Assembly: GCF_026340095.1 (NCBI RefSeq)
Contig: NZ_JAPEPO010000001.1
Coordinates: 620,001-684,000 of the forward strand
Reading direction: 5' to 3'
From: Streptomyces sp. NBC_01446
GTDB lineage: Bacteria; Actinomycetota; Actinomycetes; Streptomycetales; Streptomycetaceae
DNA: 64,000 nucleotides
Shown: positions 18,109 to 26,949 of the stretch, piece by piece
How positions within the stretch are numbered: the stretch's first letter is position 1
Layout: each line of letters opens with the position of its first letter
The notes under the pieces: model-generated
Told to the model about the DNA's origin: nothing
The model's database searches: none
The model's input: only the letters and a program-made list of their open reading frames with translations
Position numbers and translations under genes: made by a program

Positions 18109-18213
18109 TGGCCGCCTACAGGCCGGGGCTCGCCTCGAAGGCGGCCTCTTGGTCGAGCGGCCGAAAACGGCCGTGGCCTGAGCCGTCCCCGGTGGGCCAG
18201 TAGGTTTCTCGTC

Positions 18214-18687
18214 GTGAACCGCGTCGAACTGCACCTGAAGCGCACTACCGATCAGACGTCCACGACGACCTCCTGCTGCGGCTCGGCGCGTGGCGGCATG
18301 TCTGCGACTCGTTCTACCTGGCCAGAGACGAAACGCCGACAGCTGGGGCAAACGTGTCGCAGCAGATCGCCCGTCTCCTCGACCAGTGGGGCGAAGCAGG
18401 TGCAGCGGCTACGGCCGACAGGGGGCACGGTGTTCTTGCCCTTCGACTTCTCCGATGAGTGCACGGGCTGGCTCCGGGTCTCTTCCCCCGACGGAGACCG
18501 CGTCCGGGTGGAAGTCGGCTGGAGCGGCATCCAGGGCTGGAGCTTCCACCCCTCAGATATCGCCGATACTGCCCGAGTCGTCGGCGACTTCGAGACGGAA
18601 GCCGGGGTCGCCGTGGACTGTCGCATCGCGGACCTCCTGACCACCATCACCGACAGCCGAAACGAATGCACCTCGATCAGTAGCTGA
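18214..18687 (+). pseudogene. Unrecognised gene with an apparent internal frameshift
   Basis: The frame from GTG 18214 is open to 18687, but its middle part is low-complexity. A neighbouring frame there reads DDLLLRLGAWRHVCDSFYLA and SQQIARLLDQWGEAG, which is clearly protein-like. From about 18410 the first frame resumes sense with GGTVFLPFDFSDECTGWLRV and VGWSGIQGWSFHPSDIADTA. The simplest reading is one gene hit by indels. I do not recognise the family. It ends at the IS256-type repeat. Confidence 0.45.
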
Positions 18688-18706
18688 ACCACCGGTCTTG
18701 ACGATT
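18686..18706 (-). repeat. Right copy of the IS256-type end motif
   Basis: Minus-strand core CGTCAAGACCGGTGGTTC, the inverted partner of 17623-17643. It overlaps the stop of the gene at 18214-18687. Confidence 0.7.
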
Positions 18707-18934
18707 ACTCCTGCTCACCACTTCCTTGCCCGGTGTGATGGGAAAGGCTGGACGGGCAGCTTGAGCGTTGGCTGAAGGCCAAGGGTTTGGCGGTACCTGG
18801 CCAGCGTGGCGGTGGGAGGTCTAGCGGCCCAGGTCAGCGAAGGTGTCGGAGCGCGGAGACCGTCCGGAGGCGCCAGCGGAACTCGGGCGGTCGGCCTGGG
18901 ATACACACGCCGGGCCGACCCTGACGACACCGGC

Positions 18935-19194
18935 TCAGGACGGGGCCGGCAGATGGATCGAGGCGAGTTTGGCCGGGTCGACGACGATGTGGATGCCGGT
19001 GATCCGGCCTTCGGCGACGGTGAAAGCGATGACGAAGACAGGGGTTCCGTCGGGGCGCCAGGACATGTGGCCGGGGATGCCGTTGACCAGCACGGGTCGG
19101 TGGCGGGCGACCTCGCCGGAGATCATGCGGGCGCCGGCGGCGACCTCGGTGGCGCCGAGGGTGCCGAGCACGCCGTCGGACTGTGGCCGTCACT
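18935..19194 (-). pseudogene. C-terminal SnoaL part of a SigJ-type ECF sigma factor (fragment)
   Basis: The minus frame ends RPVLVNGIPGHMSWRPDGTP, VFVIAFTVAEGRITGIHIVV and DPAKLASI. This is the C-terminal SnoaL-like extension found in SigJ/ECF41-type sigma factors (GRITGIHIVxNPDKL). The sigma domains are missing because the frame meets the end of the oxidoreductase gene at 19197. The 220 bases to its left show no recognisable gene. Confidence 0.6.
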
Positions 19195-19196
19195 TC

Positions 19197-20114
19197 CTAC
19201 GGGCGTACGCGGATGACTGTCTTCCCGCGGCGTCGCGTGGTCGGGTTAAGGGCGCCAACAGCATCGTCCAAGCTCGCGATGTCACCGATGTTTGTCCGCA
19301 GTCGTCCGTCCCGCACTCGTTGCACGATCTCGCCCAGTTCGGCACGATCGACCTCGACGACGAAGTCCACCGCCAGGCCGTCAGCGGGTCGCGCCTCGAC
19401 CGGGCCGACGATGGACACCAGCGTTCCTCCAGCCTTGATCAGGGCAGCGGACCGTTTCTGAACGTCGCCACCGATGACGTCGAAGACGAGATCGACGCGG
19501 CCGACGTCTTTCAGCGCGTCATTTTCGAGGTCGACGAACTCGTGCGCGCCGAAGTCGAGTGCCTTCTCACGGTCGGCGGCGCGTCCGGTGCCGATGACGT
19601 AGGCGCCGGCCTCACGTGCGAGCTGGGTCACCATCGTCCCGACTGCCCCGGCCGCGCCATGGGCGAGGACGGTCTGGCCAGACTGGAGGCGGCCGTGCTG
19701 GAACAGCCCCTGCCACGCGGTCAGACCTGAGATGGGCAGGGACGCGCCGACGGTGAAGTCGACGTCGCCGGGCAGCGGTGCGAGGTTGCGTGCTTCGATC
19801 GCCACGTACTCCGCCAGGGTGCCGTCGCGGTGCCAGTCGGCGAGGCCGAACACTCGTTGTCCGATCGATAGCCCCGTCGTGCCGTAGCCGAGGGCGGTGA
19901 CCACTCCGGCCAGCTCGTGGCCGGGGATCGACGGTGTCTTGTCGCGGCCGGCGCGATCGGTCCAGGTCGATGGCCACTCCATCTCAGTCGGGACGAAGCC
20001 CGATGCATGAATCTGAACGATGACGTCGTTGATCGATGCGGGCGGTTCAGGCCGCTCCGTTAGCGTCATCCCGGCCGTTCCCGCGGCCTGGTCGGTTACC
20101 ACAATGGCTTTCAT
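19197..20114 (-). CDS. Zinc-independent MDR-family NAD(P)H:quinone oxidoreductase
   Basis: This 305-residue enzyme has the GroES-like N-terminus (MKAIVVTDQAAGTAGMTLTE; IPGHELAGVV; GQRVFGLADW) and a Rossmann domain with VLAHGAAGAVGTMVTQLARE. It lacks the cysteine/histidine zinc ligands of alcohol dehydrogenases, as expected for quinone reductase-type members. The ATG at 20114 follows AGGAAGAGGACA. The longer upstream frame (to 20294) belongs to a transposase scrap. It probably reduces quinones or enones with NADPH. Confidence 0.88.
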   Translation of the reverse strand: MKAIVVTDQAAGTAGMTLTERPEPPASINDVIVQIHASGFVPTEMEWPSTWTDRAGRDKTPSIPGHELAGVVTALGYGTTGLSIGQRVFGLADWHRDGTLAEYVAIEARNLAPLPGDVDFTVGASLPISGLTAWQGLFQHGRLQSGQTVLAHGAAGAVGTMVTQLAREAGAYVIGTGRAADREKALDFGAHEFVDLENDALKDVGRVDLVFDVIGGDVQKRSAALIKAGGTLVSIVGPVEARPADGLAVDFVVEVDRAELGEIVQRVRDGRLRTNIGDIASLDDAVGALNPTTRRRGKTVIRVRP

Positions 20115-20166
20115 CGAATTGTCCTCTTCCTCGCATGTGTTGTGGGTTTGGTTTCCGGGTGGGTGT

Positions 20167-20349
20167 TCAGACGAAGGTGACCAGCTGGTCGGCGTCGAGT
20201 CCAGCTCCGACACCCGCGCCCCCGGCGGCACGGTCAGCAGGGAATCGAGGACTGCCCGCTGACCGGTACTCAGCAGCCCGTAGAGCTGTCTCACAGTCGC
20301 TGGTTCGCCGCCCCCGCACCGACGCGACCAGCCGGGCGAGCGTCGTCAT
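20167..20349 (-). pseudogene. Tn3-family transposase scrap
   Basis: Two minus frames, joined by a frameshift near 20295, read TTLARLVASVRG and then LYGLLSTGQRAVLDSLLTVP and GARVSELDS. This matches the N-terminal region of Tn3-type TnpA (ARLVARVR, LLTPEQ, LLVVPEGARVSELDRLR). Only about 60 residues remain. Confidence 0.5.
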
Positions 20350-20455
20350 GCCGGGGCAACAGCACCCGACGCGCTAAGAGTGCGGAACGTGAGTTCTTGT
20401 CCGTTTCGTAGTTGAGGTTGGACAAGGATCGCTGGTCATGGGCGCGAGATGGTCC

Positions 20456-20878
20456 TCAAGCGCCGGGGCGGGCGAACAGGCCGGGTTCGGGCTCGGCGAG
20501 GACGCCGCGGCTGACCAGGCGCTTGAGTTTCGAGCGGATGCCTTCGGTGTTCTTCGGGAGGATTGGCAGGTCGAGGGCCTGGCACAGGTCGCGGGCGCGC
20601 ATCGGCCGGCCTGTGTCGGCCAGGGCGGTGAGGATCTGCCGGTAGGCGGGGTGGTCCGGGATGTCGGGGCCCTCCGGCTCGGTGGCGGGTGAGGGCAGCG
20701 GGAGCGTGAGGAGAGTCTTGCGGGTGATGCGCAGGTTCTCGCTCTCCGCGTCGATCTCGCCGAGCTGCCGGGTGAGTTCCTCGATGCGGTCCCGCAACTG
20801 CCCGGCCTGGTCGGCCAGTTCGCGCTCACGGTTCTCGATGTGTTCCAGGATGGCCTTGACCTGCGGGTTGTCGCTCAT
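20456..20878 (-). CDS. Coiled-coil/winged-helix accessory protein of the IS5-type element
   Basis: This 140-residue protein has a long N-terminal coiled coil (NPQVKAILEHIENRERELAD to LGEIDAESENLRITRKTL) and a C-terminal winged-helix-like part (YRQILTALADTGRPMRARDL, RSKLKRLVSRGVLAEPEPG). Its ATG overlaps the transposase stop (ATGA), and it lies inside the inverted ends, so it is part of the element. I know no fixed function. DNA binding or regulation of transposition is inference from the winged-helix pattern. Confidence 0.7.
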   Translation of the reverse strand: MSDNPQVKAILEHIENRERELADQAGQLRDRIEELTRQLGEIDAESENLRITRKTLLTLPLPSPATEPEGPDIPDHPAYRQILTALADTGRPMRARDLCQALDLPILPKNTEGIRSKLKRLVSRGVLAEPEPGLFARPGA

Positions 20879-21705
20879 GCGGTCCTCCAGGAGGCGAGGG
20901 TGGCTCCGGTGAGGCGGCGGCTCATGACCGAGGTCATCGCCCACAGAACGCGGGAGCGGGAGGAGGCGGGACGGTGTTCGTAGTCGCGTACGAGACGGCG
21001 GTAGAACATCAAGATCCCGTTCGTCTGCTCCACGATCCACCGCTTCGCCTGCGGAACGAACCCGCGCTGGTCCGGGTTGCGTTCGACGATCTCGACGTCG
21101 ATGCCCACGGTCTTGCCGTGCTCGACGACCTTGTTCTTGAAGCCCTGGTCGACCAGGGCCTTGGTCACCGTGTCGCACTGTGCGGCGACACCGTCCAGCA
21201 GGGCGATACCGGCGGCGTTCTCGTGCGCGGAGGCGGGCAGCACGACGCAGTCGACGACGAGGCCCAACACGTCCACGGCCAGGCATCTCTTCCTGCCCGG
21301 CACTCTTTTAGCGGCCTCCTTGCCGGTCGTGGTGGCGGGGACGCCGACCGCGGCGTGGATACTCTGCGTGTCCAGGACCACCAGACTCGGATCGGCTAAT
21401 CGCCGCTTCTTCTCGCGAAGTTGCCACCGCATCAGATCGTGGACGGTCTGGTCGGTGCCGTCATCGCGCCACTTGTAGAAGTAGTACTTCACCGCGCCGG
21501 CGGGCGGCAGGTCGTGGGGCAGCAGGTCCCACTGGCAGCCGCTGCGGTTCTGGTACAGGATCGCGTTCACGATCTCCCGCATCTCGTATCTGCCCTGATG
21601 GCCGCTGACCGACGGATGCGTGGCCTTCCAGGCTGTGATCACGGGCTCGACCAGGGCCCACTGCTCGTCGGAAGCGTCACTCGCGTACGGCTTGCGCATG
21701 CTCAT
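20875..21705 (-). CDS. IS5-family transposase
   Basis: The 276-residue transposase begins MSMRKPYASDASDEQWALVE. It shows NAILYQNRSGCQWDLLPHDL, the first Asp in VVLDTQSIH, the second in TKALVDQGFKNK and the final Glu region KRWIVEQTNGILMFYRRLVRDYEHRP. I chose the ATG at 21705; an upstream in-frame ATG would add residues lying in the terminal region. All catalytic motifs are present, so it may be functional. Confidence 0.88.
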   Translation of the reverse strand: MSMRKPYASDASDEQWALVEPVITAWKATHPSVSGHQGRYEMREIVNAILYQNRSGCQWDLLPHDLPPAGAVKYYFYKWRDDGTDQTVHDLMRWQLREKKRRLADPSLVVLDTQSIHAAVGVPATTTGKEAAKRVPGRKRCLAVDVLGLVVDCVVLPASAHENAAGIALLDGVAAQCDTVTKALVDQGFKNKVVEHGKTVGIDVEIVERNPDQRGFVPQAKRWIVEQTNGILMFYRRLVRDYEHRPASSRSRVLWAMTSVMSRRLTGATLASWRTA

Positions 21706-21864
21706 GCCACAACCCAGCGAACCCCGAACGCCTGACCGGCCGCGATACCCCAACATCACACCATCGAGCGATCACAAGCCGGACAGAAGATCACGTACCG
21801 CACTCTCAGAGGCCTCGTCGACAGGGCAGGAGACGTGTCAGACCTGCGGTGAATGATCCCGGGT

Positions 21865-22217
21865 ATGGGATACGAACTGCACATGACGCGCGCCTCGGAC
21901 TGGTTGGACAGCGAGGAACGCCCCATCTCGCTGCGCGACTGGCTTGAGTTTGCACACAACAGCGCGGCACTTCGGCAAGAAGGCCACCTCGACCTGCACA
22001 GCGTAGGCGGCAACCGGTGTTCACATTGGGCAGCCTGGACAGCGTCGCGGTCGGGCTCCATTGGTGCGAGGGACGAGTGATTCTGTCCGGGGCCCACGCA
22101 CCTGGTGTGGACGTGGTCGGCTTGGCTGACCTCGCAGCCGAACTGTCCGCGAAGCTGATCGGCGACGAGGGGGAGCAGTACCCGGGATCTGTCCGCCGCG
22201 GCAACGAAGAGCCCTGA
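21865..22217 (+). pseudogene. Unrecognised small gene split by a frameshift
   Basis: One frame gives MTRASDWLDSEERPISLRDW, LEFAHNSAALRQEG and HLDLHSVGGNR. The next frame continues FTLGSLDSVAVGLHWCEG, RVILSGAHAPGVD and GLADLAAELSAKLIGDEG to a stop at 22217. Adding one base near 22020 joins them into one protein of about 117 residues. Family not recognised. It starts just after the right end of the IS5-type element. Confidence 0.6.
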
Positions 22218-22502
22218 GCTTGGGAATCACCGGGCCGTCACGGAGGGGGTTGACGCTGACCAGCGCAAACGGCCTCTGGTGATTAATCGCGAGGCGTCGC
22301 GCTTGACTGCTCTTGACCGCTGGGATCCGCTCTTTCTGGCACGGATGTGGCACGGGCTTCCATCCGCTCTGACGGGTCGCGTCACCGACCCCGCACCCGA
22401 CAGCAATGTCAACCGAACGGCCCAACATGACGTGTCGCCCACATGGATGAACAATTGGCTGAGTAGTGTCCCAACCGAGGCAATCTGTGAAAGGCGAACC
22501 AA

Positions 22503-22721
22503 ATGCGCATTCGACGAATCCTCGCCGCAGTCTTCGCCACGGCAGCCCTCGCCGGACTCGGCCTCACAGGCGCCGCCACCGCCACCGCCACCGCCGGCAG
22601 CGTCACCCCGGCCAGCGTCACCCCGGGTGAGTGCACGGACAACGGCGGAAAGATCGATCGGTCGACGCCCGTGCTCCCGACCTGCAGAGGCGGTATGTAC
22701 GACGGGCAGACGGTCGACTAA
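22503..22721 (+). CDS. Small secreted protein
   Basis: A 72-residue ORF with a Sec signal peptide: MRIRRILAAVFATAALAGLG then LTGAATATATA, with likely cleavage near residue 30. The short mature part contains two cysteines (ECTDNGGKIDR; LPTCRGGMYDG) that could form one disulfide. Similar orphan exported peptides are common in Streptomyces, but no function is assigned. A terminator-like hairpin follows at 22754. The 300 bases upstream show no recognisable gene. Confidence 0.65.
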   Translation: MRIRRILAAVFATAALAGLGLTGAATATATAGSVTPASVTPGECTDNGGKIDRSTPVLPTCRGGMYDGQTVD

Positions 22722-22753
22722 ACCCCACTAGGGCCCGTTGTGAAAGTGGATCG

Positions 22754-22782
22754 GCGCCCCGCAGCCACGCGTTGCGGGGCGC
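22754..22782. terminator. Hairpin terminator after the small secreted gene
   Basis: A perfect 10-base stem, GCGCCCCGCA at 22754-22763 against TGCGGGGCGC at 22773-22782, with a 9-base loop. It has no T run, as is common in high-GC actinomycetes. Confidence 0.65.
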
Positions 22783-23541
22783 TCCCTCGCGAGCGTTCCC
22801 CCTCGACTGACGGCTCAACGTACCTGGGAGGCGTGACGATCGCACACGGGCCCGATGAGGTCGGCGGGAGCGGCTTTGGGCTGGAGCTGCCACGGGGCGA
22901 GAGATCGGGGCCCGTACGCTGGTCGCGAATCGGGCAGTCTGGACCTGCCCGCAATAGCCCGATGTGGGCCCCGATCTTCGAGGCTCGCCCCATGGTGGCT
23001 GCCTAAAGCCGTGGAGCCGACCGGGCCCAGCCACCGCGGGCTACCGTCCACCGCTCGGGTGTGCTCGCTACAGCCGCGCGGCCGGCGTAGCCGGTCCCGG
23101 AGCGGGGCGGAGACAAGAGCGTCGGGCCCGGCGGCGAGCCGGGGCCGCGCGCGGCGAGCGGAGCGAGCCGCCTTGATGAAGTAGGGAAAGTTCTATCGCG
23201 CAAGTACCGGGACGCACTACAAGTGTGTTGGTCGGGATCTGGCGGTGGTCCGCTGTGGTTCACGTCGTTCGTTCCAGGTCGTCAGCGGTGCCCGATTGGA
23301 ACTGTCGTACCGGTGCGAACGACTCCGAACGGCAGTGAGTGAGAGGGAAACTGAGGCAGCCCATGGCCCTCGCTCTCAGAGTGCAAACCACGCAGAAGCC
23401 CGGGAAAATGTACAGAGGCCTTCGGGAACCGCCTGTCGAGTCACGGCGACCACACCGCAGCCCTTGTGCTGCCCTTCTGCGGAAGGTGAGAATCCCTCAG
23501 CCATCGGGTCGCGGTGATCAGGGGCAGGGCCGGGGGCTGTT
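22783..23541. other. Long stretch without a recognisable gene
   Basis: About 760 bases with no ORF resembling a known protein. It includes a very GC-rich, partly repetitive block at 23125-23170 with several inverse GGCGAGC/GCTCGCC-like units. No tRNA, rRNA or CRISPR structure was seen. It may be relict coding sequence. Confidence 0.5.
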
Positions 23542-23553
23542 GTGGTGCGACGG

Positions 23554-24882
23554 ATGAATTTGCTGGGAGAACCGGGAGTGGGGCTGTCGGGGGGACCGGG
23601 CAAGCCTGTTCCGAACGTTGCGGAAGTGCGGGCGCTGGCCCGCGGTCAGGTATGGGGTCTGCTCATCGCGCTGCTCCTCCTCGCGATGAGCCACTTGTGG
23701 GTGCACAGGCACAAGCCACGGGACGTGGTCACCGGAGCCCACGGCCCTTTTCCCGCCGCGGTCGGCGCCGGGGCCCCGGTCGCGCCTGAACGCGTCGTAC
23801 GTCGGACTTCGGGCTTCGATGAAGCCTTGGTCCATGGACTGTACGTACGGGAGACAGGTTCGCTCTCCGGCGTGACTGCGGCGAACGTGCGGACCGGCAA
23901 GGAGTACTGGCGCTACGAGCGCCCAGACTCGGAGGCCGGTGTGGATACGTTCGACGTGTCGGAACGCACCGTGGTGGCAGCCTTCGCCGACGGGAGGCTC
24001 ATCGGCGTCGATCTGCGCACGGGCAAGCCGCTGTGGCACGTAGACATCCAGCATGCCAAGGGCTATCGGACCACGGCGCTCGTCGGCGGCCAAGCTCTCA
24101 CCGAGGCCCCCGGTGCCGTGCGTGCCTTCGCCGAGCGCGACGGCCGGAGTCTGTGGACTGCGAAGACGCCCAAATCCTGCCCCGACGGACTCCTGATCAC
24201 TGCGTACGCCCTCCCGGGCCACCTGAGCGTCGTCCCCTTGGTCTGCAACGTGACGAACCCCGACAGGGGCGGGTACAACCTCCTGCTCGGCATCGACAAC
24301 CGCACGGGCAAGGTTCTGTGGCAGCAGCACACCGCGGCCCCCAAGCTGATGGTCAGGGGAGGCGAGCACACACTGGTCATCCCTGATGTGGACCACCCGC
24401 CGGCCGTTCAGCTGCTCGACGTCAACCGCCAAGGAGTCACTGCGCGCGCTCTCACTGCCGCGGATGCGTGGGACGCGGTCGCCGCGGGAGGCGGCATCGT
24501 GCTGTCGGCCATCGACCCCAATGACCGCCGATCCGAGGAGGAACACGACACTCTCCTGCGCGCCTACAGCACCCGGGACGGACACCTTGCTTGGCAGCTG
24601 CGGGCGCCGACCGGCCACGAGTACGGGTTCCCCGAGATCGCCGACGGCCGGGTGTACGTCGTACGCCAGCCGTTCCTCACCGGCAAGGACACGGGTCGCC
24701 TGATCCACGCCGACCTGCTCGTCCTCGACTTGGGCACCGGGCGCCTCCTCCACACCATGCCGCTGCTAGCCATGACCGTCCCGGACGACAGCGGGGAGCT
24801 CGACGTACGTGACATTGACGACGGGGCGGTGAGCATCGGCTGGCGAGACCATGAGGGAGGCATGCTGATCGCCATGGACTGA
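23554..24882 (+). CDS. Membrane-anchored PQQ-like beta-propeller protein
   Basis: The 442-residue protein has a short cytosolic N-terminus, one membrane helix (QVWGLLIALLLLAMSHLWV, about residues 32-50) and an extracellular domain of repeated PQQ-like blades: NVRTGKEYWRYE, DLRTGKPLWHVD, AERDGRSLWTAK, DNRTGKVLWQQH, STRDGHLAWQLR and DLGTGRLLHTM. The G-x-x-LW pattern is the usual blade signature. An ATG at 23554 is chosen; a GTG at 23542 is possible. No enzyme motif is seen, so a scaffold or sensor role is likely. Confidence 0.85.
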   Translation: MNLLGEPGVGLSGGPGKPVPNVAEVRALARGQVWGLLIALLLLAMSHLWVHRHKPRDVVTGAHGPFPAAVGAGAPVAPERVVRRTSGFDEALVHGLYVRETGSLSGVTAANVRTGKEYWRYERPDSEAGVDTFDVSERTVVAAFADGRLIGVDLRTGKPLWHVDIQHAKGYRTTALVGGQALTEAPGAVRAFAERDGRSLWTAKTPKSCPDGLLITAYALPGHLSVVPLVCNVTNPDRGGYNLLLGIDNRTGKVLWQQHTAAPKLMVRGGEHTLVIPDVDHPPAVQLLDVNRQGVTARALTAADAWDAVAAGGGIVLSAIDPNDRRSEEEHDTLLRAYSTRDGHLAWQLRAPTGHEYGFPEIADGRVYVVRQPFLTGKDTGRLIHADLLVLDLGTGRLLHTMPLLAMTVPDDSGELDVRDIDDGAVSIGWRDHEGGMLIAMD

Positions 24883-24998
24883 CCCCTCCCTCGTGGCGCG
24901 CACCTCGCCATCACCCAGCCCAATGGGCCTGGTGGCGTGGCGCGTCTTTCCGCATGAGGTCAGCGGAGTCTGAACGGCGAGGCAAGGCTGTCAACAAA

Positions 24999-25051
24999 CT
25001 TGAAAACCGTCGTGGCGCGAGTCACCGTGGGTTCAAATCCCGCACCCACCG
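24999..25051 (+). tRNA. 3' fragment of tRNA-Ser(UGA), probable attachment-site scar
   Basis: From CTTGAAAACCG (anticodon loop and stem with TGA) through the variable arm (TCGTGGCGCGAGTCACCG) and T arm (TGGGTTCAAATCCCGCA) to the acceptor half CCCACCG, this is the 3' part of a serine tRNA. The 5' half does not precede it: upstream sequence cannot form the D arm or acceptor partner. Integrative elements recombine at tRNA 3' ends and leave exactly such fragments. A hairpin terminator follows. Confidence 0.8.
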
Positions 25052-25060
25052 CGCAGGTTG

Positions 25061-25094
25061 AAGGCCCTGACCAGGTACATCGGTCGGGGGCCTT
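25061..25094 (+). terminator. Terminator following the tRNA-Ser fragment
   Basis: AAGGCCCTGACC at 25061-25072 pairs with GGTCGGGGGCCTT at 25082-25094 with one mismatch or bulge; a short T-containing tail follows. Its presence right after the tRNA suggests this is the native 3' flank of the tRNA locus. Confidence 0.65.
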
Positions 25095-25164
25095 CCCTCT
25101 CTGTCAATGTGACTCAAGCCAGGCATACTGGATGATTCATTGAGTCGAGGGCGGAGAAGGAGGA

Positions 25165-25581
25165 GTGCCCGTAGTGACCAGCACCAACGACCACGGGGCC
25201 CCGGATCCGCAGGTGACACCCCGATCGACCGGGCAGCGGCGGTACTCGGCGGAGTACAAGGCGAGGATCCTGGCCGAGTACGAGACGCTCGACAAGCAGG
25301 GCAAGGGTGCCCTGCTGCGGCGCGAGGGCCTGTACTCGTCGCTGATCACGAACTGGCGCCAGCAGCGAGACAGCGGCGCGAAGGCGGCGCTCGCCGCTCC
25401 TGCGGGCCGGCCGAAGGCGGATCCGAGAGAGAAGGAGATCGCCCGGCTCGAAGCCGAAAACGCCAAGCTCCGCAGCGAGTTGGGCAAGGCCCGCACCGTC
25501 ATCGAGGTGCAGGGAAAACTCTCCGCGCTGCTGGATCAACTCGCCACGGGCAGCGACGGGACGACGGGCGAGAAGCCGTGA
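25165..25581 (+). CDS. IS3-family OrfA (helix-turn-helix subunit)
   Basis: The 138-residue protein has the IS3 OrfA helix-turn-helix ([40 protein letters not shown]) and a C-terminal leucine-zipper-like helix ([20 protein letters not shown]). It overlaps orfB in the GTGA form rather than by the more common slippery frameshift window. OrfA binds the ends and multimerises with OrfAB. Confidence 0.9.
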   Translation: MPVVTSTNDHGAPDPQVTPRSTGQRRYSAEYKARILAEYETLDKQGKGALLRREGLYSSLITNWRQQRDSGAKAALAAPAGRPKADPREKEIARLEAENAKLRSELGKARTVIEVQGKLSALLDQLATGSDGTTGEKP

Positions 25582-26663
25582 CGGCCACCAGGAAGCCGCC
25601 GCAGACGAGACCGGCAGAGGCCTTCGAGGCCGCCCGCACCAAGGCCCTGGAATCGCTGTCGTTGCTGGTGGGACGGGTGCAGGCGTGCACCGCACTCGGT
25701 CTGAGCCGGGCGACCTGGTATCGACACCACCGTAAGTCCCCGGCCCCGGCGCGGCCGAAGAGGGAGCGCAAGCGGCATCCGCGGGCCCTGACAGAGACGG
25801 AGGAGGCGAAGGTCCTGGCCGTGCTGCGCTCGGCCGAGTTCGTCGACATGGCGCCCGCCGAGATCTGCGCGGTACTGCTGGACCGCGGCGTCTACCTGTG
25901 CTCGGAGGCGACGATGTACCGGATCCTGCGCAAGCACGGCGAGGTGCGCGAACGGCGCCGGCAGGCCACGCATCCGCCACGCAAGAAACCCGAGCTGATC
26001 GCCACCGCACCGAACCGGGTGTGGTCGTGGGACATCACGAAGCTGAAGGGCCCGGTCAAAGGCAGCTACTTCTGCCTCTTCACGATCATCGACATCTACA
26101 GCCGCTACACCGTCGGCTGGATGATCGCCGCATCCGAGAACAAGGCGCTGGCCGAGCAGTTCCTGTCCTCGACGATCGCCAAATACCCTATCGAGCAAGG
26201 CCAGTTGACGATCCACTCCGATCGCGGTTCGCCGATGATCGCCCACAACGTCACACAGATGCTGAACAACCTGGGCGTCACCAAGTCGCACTCCCGGCCG
26301 AAGACGTCAAATGACAATCCGTACTCGGAGAGTCAGTACAAGACCCTCAAATACCGGCATGACTTTCCCGAGCGGTTCGGCTGCATCGAGGACGCCCGCG
26401 CCTGGTGCACCGGCTTCTTCGACTGGTACAACCTCGCCCACCGGCACTCCGGAATAGCCATGCATACCCCCTTCGATGTGCACTTCGGCCTCGCCGACCA
26501 GCTCCGCGAGATGCGCGCCGACGTCCTCGCGAGCGTCTACCGCCAGCACCCCGAACGATTCGTCCGCGCCGCCCCCGAACCCCCGAAACTCCCCGAGGCC
26601 GCCTGGATCAACAAGCCCGCCGACCTCCGACACGACGATCAAACGATCCCGGCACAGGGATAG
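25578..26663 (+). CDS. IS3-family OrfB transposase
   Basis: This 361-residue integrase-type protein contains the HTH_21 region ([35 protein letters not shown]) and the DDE core: [16 protein letters not shown] (D), [13 protein letters not shown] (D) and [15 protein letters not shown] (E). GTG at 25578 overlaps the orfA stop. All catalytic residues are present. Confidence 0.93.
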   Translation: MTATRKPPQTRPAEAFEAARTKALESLSLLVGRVQACTALGLSRATWYRHHRKSPAPARPKRERKRHPRALTETEEAKVLAVLRSAEFVDMAPAEICAVLLDRGVYLCSEATMYRILRKHGEVRERRRQATHPPRKKPELIATAPNRVWSWDITKLKGPVKGSYFCLFTIIDIYSRYTVGWMIAASENKALAEQFLSSTIAKYPIEQGQLTIHSDRGSPMIAHNVTQMLNNLGVTKSHSRPKTSNDNPYSESQYKTLKYRHDFPERFGCIEDARAWCTGFFDWYNLAHRHSGIAMHTPFDVHFGLADQLREMRADVLASVYRQHPERFVRAAPEPPKLPEAAWINKPADLRHDDQTIPAQG

Positions 26664-26949
26664 ACCGCACTACCTGCCTTGATCGCGTTGACAGGTTCCG
26701 CTTCGTCATGCCCATTGACTGTTGGTGACCGCGCTTCCCCGTGAGTCCCCGGTCTATCGGGCACGGGATGGGCACGCGGTCTAGCCCACCCTGCGTGGGC
26801 GCTCCCTGGATCACCGTCAGCTCAGATGGCCAGAGGCGGGATGGTTTCGTTGATCATCCCTAGGACGGAGCGAATCTCCTCGCGCGTATATCCGCTGCGC
26901 TCAGCGTAGATCGGTCATCTGAGGCGTCACGGTCGCATCGGACTCTTGG

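Larger units (their letters stand above)
20377..21806 (-). mobile_element. IS5-type insertion sequence with two coupled genes
   Basis: Inverted ends are AGAGTGCGGAACGTGA from 20377 and the inverse of 21791-21806 (AGAGTGCGGTACGTGA), 15 of 16 identical, with more similarity inward (TTCTTGTCCG versus CTTCTGTCCG). The unit holds a transposase and a second, smaller gene. I could not identify a clear target duplication. Confidence 0.8.
25101..26694 (+). mobile_element. IS3-family insertion sequence
   Basis: The unit carries overlapping orfA and orfB. Ends are CTGTCAATGTGACTCAAG at 25101 and, inverted at 26694, CTGTCAACGCGATCAAG; they agree in most positions and carry the TG...CA termini of IS3. 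No 3-4 bp target duplication is evident (flanks TCT and GTT), so one side may have been rearranged after insertion. Confidence 0.85.

Noticed and set aside
23518..24753. Minus-strand 411-residue open frame
   Set aside because: Antisense of the PQQ-like propeller gene, without family features.
25140..26663. IS3 orfA and orfB as one fused protein
   Set aside because: The first part of this frame is out of register with the recognisable OrfA; the GTG at 25578 is the natural orfB start.
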